Assembly (NCBI GenBank): GCA_020853795.1
Contig: JADYYF010000137.1
Span: 1 to 37,375 of the forward strand
From: Candidatus Zixiibacteriota bacterium
GTDB lineage: Bacteria > Zixibacteria > MSB-5A5 > CAIYYT01
DNA length: 37,375 nt
Reading direction: 5' to 3'
Of this stretch, positions 34,401-37,375 are shown piece by piece (the stretch's first letter is position 1; each line of letters starts with the position of its first letter). The notes beneath the pieces are model-generated. The model was given only the letters and a program-made list of their open reading frames with translations, ran no database searches and was not told the origin of the DNA. Both the position numbers and the translations under genes were made by a program.

Positions 34401-34451
34401 GGCAACCGCCACGTGCGCGAGCTGCAGTTCTGGGTGGAGATCCGATTCTAA
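28440..34451 (+). CDS. sprA: SprA-family giant outer-membrane protein (type IX secretion translocon type)
   Basis: 2003 residues. In Bacteroidota SprA is the very large (36-strand) barrel that moves proteins through the outer membrane in type IX secretion and gliding. Signal peptide about 8-38 (LLHILAILAIVAAGLGLGIE). Family-typical stretches seen: GGGGLLEFDIPI, SGTIGSKIFVDVNQDSKRQ, VKIDYEYAP, IDDFEGSKERYGLG, RVGWGPATIP, NGTEGNRGDLSRL and TEDLNADGRV, ANIQSVRLWL, and a long C-terminal strand-rich region to ELQFWVEIRF. A four-cysteine cluster at residues 927-948 (C-x2-C-x10-C-x6-C) looks like an insertion, and the mature protein has no other Cys by my reading. ATG 28440 lacks a good SD; GGAGG is 26 nt upstream. 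It lies directly between murB and a ComEA-like gene. Function in secretion is inferred from family. Confidence 0.9.
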   Translation: MNLLTCDPLRQFLLHILAILAIVAAGLGLGIEVAEAAPGVSIALKLPPNNLTKIEPRAPEIGFSNSAEPRGLFDSNYLKRSITFNYEDYSALLVFNQSIGRFGGFSVPIAAEPNALRDRMIEINTRRVFQESVKSSQMRRTQQGGGGLLEFDIPIRTPKAIKSIIGEGGAGLKVNGYYKISFAGRSQWQDGERVTAGQSKFPSLQMEQISNFNISGTIGSKIFVDVNQDSKRQETFANRIQLRYKGEEDDVIKTIELGNTNLALPSTRFIGYSQRIQGLFGIKTTAELGGLRLTTIMSQEKSSNKSAEFKAGAEASNRVIRDWNYIDNQYFDLTRRDTLGLSFADLQPGDSITKWEVYQSFSSYQDSKIPKKTASVYVDPYNPNKYREEFTGGTFISYGADRQISDQTQYILVHPTEHYILFDQPVRDIAIGIYMEYRRRLNDGRDTIISVGDLGSSDNDTLITLKLLKHNNPQPQFVSWKYVWRNVYDVGRVDNPDDFYVHVYKGNATDATQREESDLDNQQGVSYINLLGIDNNNDGQVDGYNQQILDRARGHLRFPNRRPFDSDVLSERVPEAYDAAPNNTDRTNKSKYYLLVTSKTRQKQFSLGHFDIVPESESVTLNGRTLKKDVDYQITYESGQITFLNDEALSAAADVKIDYEYAPLISSEKKTLLGARAEYDVMQNFKIGATALYKSEKETDRKPKLGEEQATFVNLDVDASYTFETETPTKLINLLPFIDSKTSSRVMIAGEIGQSMPNPNIKGEASIDDFEGSKERYGLGVVRVGWGPATIPAQIDTNFASRGKLIWYNPYDQIPITEVYERDVRAGENRTNILVMRFMPQASGSREKSASFAGIMRPLAKSAYNQEKTRFIEIRMRGEVGTLHIDIGEISEDLNGNGQLDAEVTDKEFVNEAEDKGLDKLSDAEECALCAAGTAPAWYNCPAEGASCVDPAGDNWAYSSSDRDNYDRINGTEGNRGDLSRLNRPDTEDLNADGRVITDNSNAYYSYAIDLADNPFRVEGTTNKFGWYTVRIPFQDTSLVDVTVGNASKANIQSVRLWLNGVTRDTAFVEIAEIELTRNSWEAQPLLPLNRGRLDDTRFEVSVANTEEDTVYVSPPGVEGFYDKTTGLREREQSLRFDFVNFAPGDTGFAEKIPFKSQDLSGYKRLEMWIHGDQNRDNMLFFFRFGPDERNYYEYKTVVKEGWDRDAAVNIPFDEITQVKLKLLDLKQEFPDTNEYSEGKYRIFGNPSITRIKYYALGITSTDSLAAPERLTGNVWIDELRATEVRRDQGIAAYLSGSMSFGDVASVAVNYTKTDEFFRTLTQADRRDLGSGSQNVAYGYSFSFNVDKFFPPAENVQIPFSFNWSRTELSPRLITGSDILVPTDRLESEKSVNTNYGFSISERWNKRTGNPLYTVLLNKFQGSLSYTKLTSRTPTVPVSDNEGYTAKGRYSTGIGIKGGIGIFSWLRGFPLVPGRVVATQFNPLPNRLAFDGEVNRRTENRTNSFGVQTNRYTRTLRGNFDTGANPITGVEVGYRFSTDRDISNPDYVKFSFNPKDIILGQERRYSEAVTINYSPNVLPFITGTKLGFTSSHDENFDQTSSTNTISDLRRINNSRSFSAGATLNLQKLLGQNTGGAPQRGRVTPPKPKPSGLDSLRRGAAADTTKGKPPVVSQPKVPGTPVYMYPLRFVRLFTDQIDPVATTFKWDERISLDGFVERPSWKYRFGFSSDPDAERRSGTIGTGQLDAYTRTRGYTARSGVRLPLGMAVGVGWSYSIADGTGRQTRDKGTVWPDLTFRFGKLDFLLFPKLFARSFTLDSKFSRKDNLSENVATGFKRNQTIADDWSPLLSAGIEWKFAQGLRSTVSYTTSKAKKLQFRDGATQDGGLSTDTRDFSSGVSVRTSYSFRGGSNLWLPLFGRMKIQSTLTLDLDVSKRNTRTENQSPNYTNADKTTSDRSELTIQPSASYNFSTNIKGGLTARWTDTNDARAGNRHVRELQFWVEIRF

Positions 34452-34883
34452 ATGCTCGGGTCGATCAAAGAGGTGTTTGCCTTTACGCGCGGCGAGACGA
34501 TCGCGCTGTGCGTGTTGCTGGCCATCACGCTGATCGGAGGCGGGCTGGTGATTTACGACCACTCGCGGCAGAGCCTGCCGCCGCGGTTGATTTTCGAGGC
34601 GCTGGAGACCGAGCCAGCCAAGGTGACCGAGACGGCGCCGAGCATGCCGGAGCACAAGCCGCAGACCGTGGCGCTGCCGACGCGGCCGCTGCGGCTAAAC
34701 CTCAATACCGCGCCGGCGGAGAGTCTGCAACTGCTGCCGCTGGTCGGCGCGACGCTAAGCCGCCGCATCGTCGAGTATCGCACCCAGCATGGACCGTTTG
34801 CCTCCGTCGACCAACTGGTGGCGGTCAACGGCATCGGCAAGAAGAACCTGGAGAAGCTGCGTCCGTACCTGATCTGCGAATAG
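34452..34883 (+). CDS. ComEA-like helix-hairpin-helix DNA-binding protein
   Basis: 143 residues. One transmembrane helix at about 14-36 ([20 protein letters not shown]), a periplasmic linker rich in Pro and Glu, then a tandem helix-hairpin-helix domain at about 82-141: [20 protein letters not shown] and [12 protein letters not shown], the classic ComEA pattern (Leu-Asn-x-Ala). This family binds incoming DNA in natural transformation; some members act in other envelope roles. ATG 34452 immediately follows the SprA stop, so the two are very likely one transcript. Confidence 0.85.
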   Translation: MLGSIKEVFAFTRGETIALCVLLAITLIGGGLVIYDHSRQSLPPRLIFEALETEPAKVTETAPSMPEHKPQTVALPTRPLRLNLNTAPAESLQLLPLVGATLSRRIVEYRTQHGPFASVDQLVAVNGIGKKNLEKLRPYLICE

Positions 34884-34920
34884 CCCCGCCAAATCTGGTC
34901 AGAACCGACCTATATTTCAG

Positions 34921-34949
34921 TTGAAAATCGCCGCCGACTGTGCTACTTT
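34921..34949 (+). promoter_or_regulatory. Sigma-70-type promoter of the lpxC-fabZ operon
   Basis: TTGAAA (34921-34926; five of six), 17 nt, TACTTT (34944-34949; T1, A2, T6), with an AT-rich stretch just upstream (CTATATTTCAG). Predicted start near 34956, giving a leader of about 31 nt with GGAGGA before the ATG. Confidence 0.6.
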
Positions 34950-34986
34950 GCGCGACTATTACGGCAGTAGCGGAGGAGAGCAGCGA

Positions 34987-36381
34987 ATGATTGTCGAACA
35001 GCAGACGATTCGCCAGAGCGCCAGCGGCTCGGGAGTCGGGCTTCACACCGGATGTCAGGCCACGATCACGTTTCGACCGGCGGAGGTCGGCAGCGGCGTG
35101 CGCTTTGTCCGCGTCGATCTTCCCGGCCAGCCGGAGGTTCCGGCCGACATTGATCACGTCGTCGGGTTGGAGCGCGGCACCGTCTTGCAGCGCGGTGAGG
35201 CGCGGGTGCATACGGTTGAGCACGTGCTCGCGGCGGTGGCGGGTCTCCAGATTGACAACCTGATTATCGAGCTGGACAATATCGAACCGCCGGTCTTCGA
35301 CGGTTCGGCGCTGCCGTTTGTGGAAATCCTGCAGCAGGGCGGGATCGTTGCGCAGGGCCAGCCGAAGAATTACTTCGAGATCGACACCCACGTCAGTTAT
35401 TCCGAGAAAGACCGCGGCGTCGACATTGTCGTGGTGCCGTCCGATCAATTTCGCATCACCTTCCTGGTGGACTATCGCAATCCGGCGCTGGGCACGCAGT
35501 ACACATCGCTGGTGAGCCTGGAAGAGGAATTCGTCAACGAGTTCGCTCCGGCGCGGACGTTCTGCTTTCTGTCGGAAGTGGAGATGTTGAAGGAGAAGGG
35601 GATTATCCGCGGCGGCGGGCTGGACACGGCGATCGTGATTTGCGATCACGACATTGACCAGGCCGAGGTTGACCGGCTGAAGCGGCTGTTCGGGCTGGAG
35701 ATCGACGTGCGGATCGGCCAGACCGGGATCCTCAACGATAAGCAACTGCGCTTTTACAACGAGCCGGTGCGGCACAAGGCGGTGGATCTGATCGGGGATC
35801 TGTTCCTGATCGGCGCGCCGATCAAGGGACACGTGCTGGCGGCGCGTTCGGGCCACGCGGCCAACGTGGCGCTGGCGCGCAAACTGCGGTCGATGTTCCA
35901 GAAGAAGCAACTGCGGCAGAAGTTTTCCGGCCGGGCGGCGGGCGACTACGTGCTTGACATCAATGCGATCATGAAGATTATGCCGCACCGCTACCCGTTC
36001 CTGCTGATCGACCGCATCCTCGACATCGTGCCGGAACAGTCGGTCACGGCGATCAAGAACGTGACGATCAACGAGCCGTTCTTCAACGGCCACTTCCCGG
36101 GGCATCCGATCATGCCGGGCGTGCTGATTGTCGAGGCGATGGCGCAGGCCGGCGGGTTTCTGCTGTTGAATACGGTTGAAGATGCGGATAAGAAAATAGT
36201 ATACTTCATGGGCATCGACGGCGTACGCTTTCGCAAGCCGGTGTTGCCGGGGGACCAATTACGTTTCGAGCTGAAGATGGTATCGTTCCGGCGGTCCACC
36301 TGCAAGATGACGGGGCAGGCGTACGTGGGTGAAACCTTGGTGTGTGAAGCCGAGATGATGGCGGCCGTAGTTGACCGATGA
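34987..36381 (+). CDS. lpxC-fabZ: Bifunctional LpxC-FabZ: UDP-3-O-acyl-GlcNAc deacetylase fused to 3-hydroxyacyl-ACP dehydratase
   Basis: 465 residues, two enzymes in one chain. LpxC (about 1-305) removes the N-acetyl group in the committed step of lipid A synthesis; zinc ligands His79 (VHTVEHVLAAVAGLQIDN), His263 and Asp267 (RHKAVDLIGDL), catalytic Glu78 and His290 (SGHAANVALARKL) are all present. FabZ (about 320-465) dehydrates 3-hydroxyacyl-ACP; IMKIMPHRYPFLLIDRI, catalytic His369 in FFNGHFPGHPIMPGV, and Glu383 in IVEAMAQAGG are intact. The fusion joins the two users of 3-hydroxyacyl-ACP and is typical of Bacteroidota, Chlorobi and relatives. ATG 34987 follows GGAGGA with a 9-nt gap; the longer in-frame start at TTG 34921 coincides with the predicted -35. 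It overlaps lpxA by 4 nt. Confidence 0.96.
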   Translation: MIVEQQTIRQSASGSGVGLHTGCQATITFRPAEVGSGVRFVRVDLPGQPEVPADIDHVVGLERGTVLQRGEARVHTVEHVLAAVAGLQIDNLIIELDNIEPPVFDGSALPFVEILQQGGIVAQGQPKNYFEIDTHVSYSEKDRGVDIVVVPSDQFRITFLVDYRNPALGTQYTSLVSLEEEFVNEFAPARTFCFLSEVEMLKEKGIIRGGGLDTAIVICDHDIDQAEVDRLKRLFGLEIDVRIGQTGILNDKQLRFYNEPVRHKAVDLIGDLFLIGAPIKGHVLAARSGHAANVALARKLRSMFQKKQLRQKFSGRAAGDYVLDINAIMKIMPHRYPFLLIDRILDIVPEQSVTAIKNVTINEPFFNGHFPGHPIMPGVLIVEAMAQAGGFLLLNTVEDADKKIVYFMGIDGVRFRKPVLPGDQLRFELKMVSFRRSTCKMTGQAYVGETLVCEAEMMAAVVDR

Positions 36382-37148
36382 GCAACAGCCGAATTCACGA
36401 GAGCGCGATTGTCTCGTCGCGCGCCGAACTGGGCGCGGGGGTGACGGTCGGACCATACGCGGTCGTCGAAGATGACGTGGTCATCGGCGACGGCAGTTCG
36501 GTCGGCTCACACGCGCTGATCGCCGCCGGAGCGCGAATCGGCAAGGAGGTGCATATTCACCATGGCGCCGTCGTGGGCACCGTTCCCCAGGATTTGAAAT
36601 TCGGCGGTGAGAAGACTTTGCTGGTCATCGGCGACCACACGGTGATCCGCGAATATGCCACGCTCAATCGCGGCACGCTGCACCGGGGCCAGACCACGGT
36701 TGGCGCGCACTGCCTGCTGATGGCGTATTCGCACGTGGCGCACGACTGTATTCTCGGCGATCACGTGATCATGTCGAATTCCGTGAATTTGGCCGGGCAC
36801 GTCGAAATCGAGGAATGGGCGATTATCGGCGGCATGGTACCGGTGCATCAGTTCGTACGGATCGGGCGGCACGCGATGGTGGGGGGCGGATTCCGCGTCC
36901 CGCAGGATATCTGCCCGTATTCGCTCTATGGCGGAAAAGTGATCGGCGTCAACCACGTCGGACTCAAACGCCGCGAATTTTCAGCGGAAGCGATCGCGGC
37001 TCTCGAACACGCCTTCCGCATTCTATTTCGTTCAAAGCTTAATACCACGCAGGCGGTCGAGCGCGTCCGGGCGGAGGTTGAATTGACCGCGGAGGTGCAG
37101 CATGTGCTTGATTTCATCGCCTCGTCCGAACGCGGCATCTGCAAGTAG
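36378..37148 (+). CDS. lpxA: Acyl-ACP--UDP-N-acetylglucosamine O-acyltransferase (LpxA)
   Basis: First step of lipid A synthesis: transfers a 3-hydroxyacyl chain onto UDP-GlcNAc. 256 residues, left-handed beta-helix hexapeptide repeats (IGDGSSVGSH, IGKEVHIHHGAVVG). Catalytic His122 and the neighbouring His119 are in AYSHVAHDCILGDHV (E. coli His125 and His122). The residue that sets chain length in E. coli (Gly173) is also Gly here (HAMVGGGFRV, Gly170), which fits a long acyl chain near C14. The loop around E. coli His191 is about three residues shorter (YGGKVIGVNHVGLKRREF). It overlaps lpxC-fabZ by 4 nt (ATGA). A Gfo/Idh-type gene follows 6 nt later. Confidence 0.95.
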   Translation: MSNSRIHESAIVSSRAELGAGVTVGPYAVVEDDVVIGDGSSVGSHALIAAGARIGKEVHIHHGAVVGTVPQDLKFGGEKTLLVIGDHTVIREYATLNRGTLHRGQTTVGAHCLLMAYSHVAHDCILGDHVIMSNSVNLAGHVEIEEWAIIGGMVPVHQFVRIGRHAMVGGGFRVPQDICPYSLYGGKVIGVNHVGLKRREFSAEAIAALEHAFRILFRSKLNTTQAVERVRAEVELTAEVQHVLDFIASSERGICK

Positions 37149-37154
37149 GCTGGT

Positions 37155-37375
37155 ATGACCGCCAAGCTCAGCTACGGGGTTGTCGGCTGCGGTCATTTAG
37201 GGCGCTTCCACGCGGAGAAGATTGCAGCGATCCCCGATGCCGCGCTTGCGGGCGTTTTTGACATCATCCCCGACAAGACCAAGGCGACGGCCGAAGCCAA
37301 TCACTGCACGGCGTGCACGTCGATCGAGCAGTTGCTGGAGCTGGTGGATGCGGTGTCGATCGTCGTGCCGACGGA
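37155..37375 (+). CDS. Gfo/Idh/MocA-family NAD-dependent oxidoreductase (5' part only)
   Basis: The first 73 codons are in the window. They show the N-terminal Rossmann fold: LSYGVVGCGHLGRFHAEKI (Gly-x-Gly-x-x-Gly), GVFDIIPDKTKATAE with the acidic residue at the end of strand 2, and DAVSIVVPT, as in Gfo/Idh/MocA dehydrogenases acting on sugars. ATG 37155 lies 6 nt after the lpxA stop. In some bacteria such a gene beside lpxA is GnnA, which oxidises UDP-GlcNAc for 3-amino lipid A; others in this place are of unknown role. The rest of the gene is missing, so the subfamily cannot be told. Confidence 0.82.
   Translation, partial: MTAKLSYGVVGCGHLGRFHAEKIAAIPDAALAGVFDIIPDKTKATAEANHCTACTSIEQLLELVDAVSIVVPT

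Noticed and set aside
34825-36258. A 477-codon minus-strand open frame opposite lpxC-fabZ
   Set aside because: Same shadow effect; the plus strand has all LpxC and FabZ catalytic residues.

Overview
The window reads as a contiguous piece of a high-GC Gram-negative bacterial chromosome with densely packed, almost entirely plus-strand genes. Several markers point to the Fibrobacteres-Chlorobi-Bacteroidetes (FCB) side of the tree, including uncultured candidate phyla of that group such as Zixibacteria: a 2003-residue SprA-type outer-membrane protein, an LpxC-FabZ fusion followed by LpxA, lamin-tail (LTD) surface domains, and an ending that resembles a C-terminal secretion/sorting domain. The phylum cannot be fixed from the sequence alone. 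No tRNA, rRNA, CRISPR array, insertion sequence or prophage was recognised.

Layout. (1) 1-391: a cut-off minus-strand nitroreductase, divergent from everything else. (2) 540-1830: an ECF sigma factor overlapping its zinc-type membrane anti-sigma factor, closed by a strong terminator. (3) 1983-8855: an apparent operon of a carboxymuconolactone-decarboxylase-like protein, TamB, a BamA/TamA-family barrel and a class-I glutamine-amidotransferase-like hydrolase. (4) 8931-10535: MreB without MreC/MreD, then a macro-domain protein. (5) 10617-15823: RNase R, a sigma-54 activator and a predicted outer-membrane barrel. (6) 15945-21194: a giant LTD/CARDB repeat protein, a small PorV-like barrel and a dGTPase, behind a clear sigma-70-type promoter. 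(7) 21436-21816: a small RNase H-fold protein that seems to have lost catalytic residues, with its own terminator. (8) 21936-24754: DNA polymerase III delta, a second ECF sigma factor and a second anti-sigma-like membrane protein. (9) 24797-34883: RecG, two small proteins (one DUF1844), MurB, SprA and a ComEA-like helix-hairpin-helix protein. (10) 34987-end: LpxC-FabZ, LpxA and the start of a Gfo/Idh/MocA dehydrogenase.

The recurring theme is the cell envelope: barrel assembly (TamA/TamB), lipid A (LpxC-FabZ, LpxA), peptidoglycan and shape (MurB, MreB), surface display or secretion (SprA, LTD protein, PorV-like barrel), and three regulators suited to envelope control. Housekeeping nucleic-acid genes are interleaved.

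The most interesting items are: the barrel / LTD-CARDB / PorV-like block, which may be a type IX-linked surface system; a four-cysteine cluster inside SprA; a degenerate RNase H-like protein; and a repeated promoter arrangement (TTGAC at -35, exactly 17 nt, -10, start codon 6-7 nt later) suggesting leaderless mRNAs for holA, rnr and perhaps recG. All functions are assigned by reading translated motifs; no database search was run.
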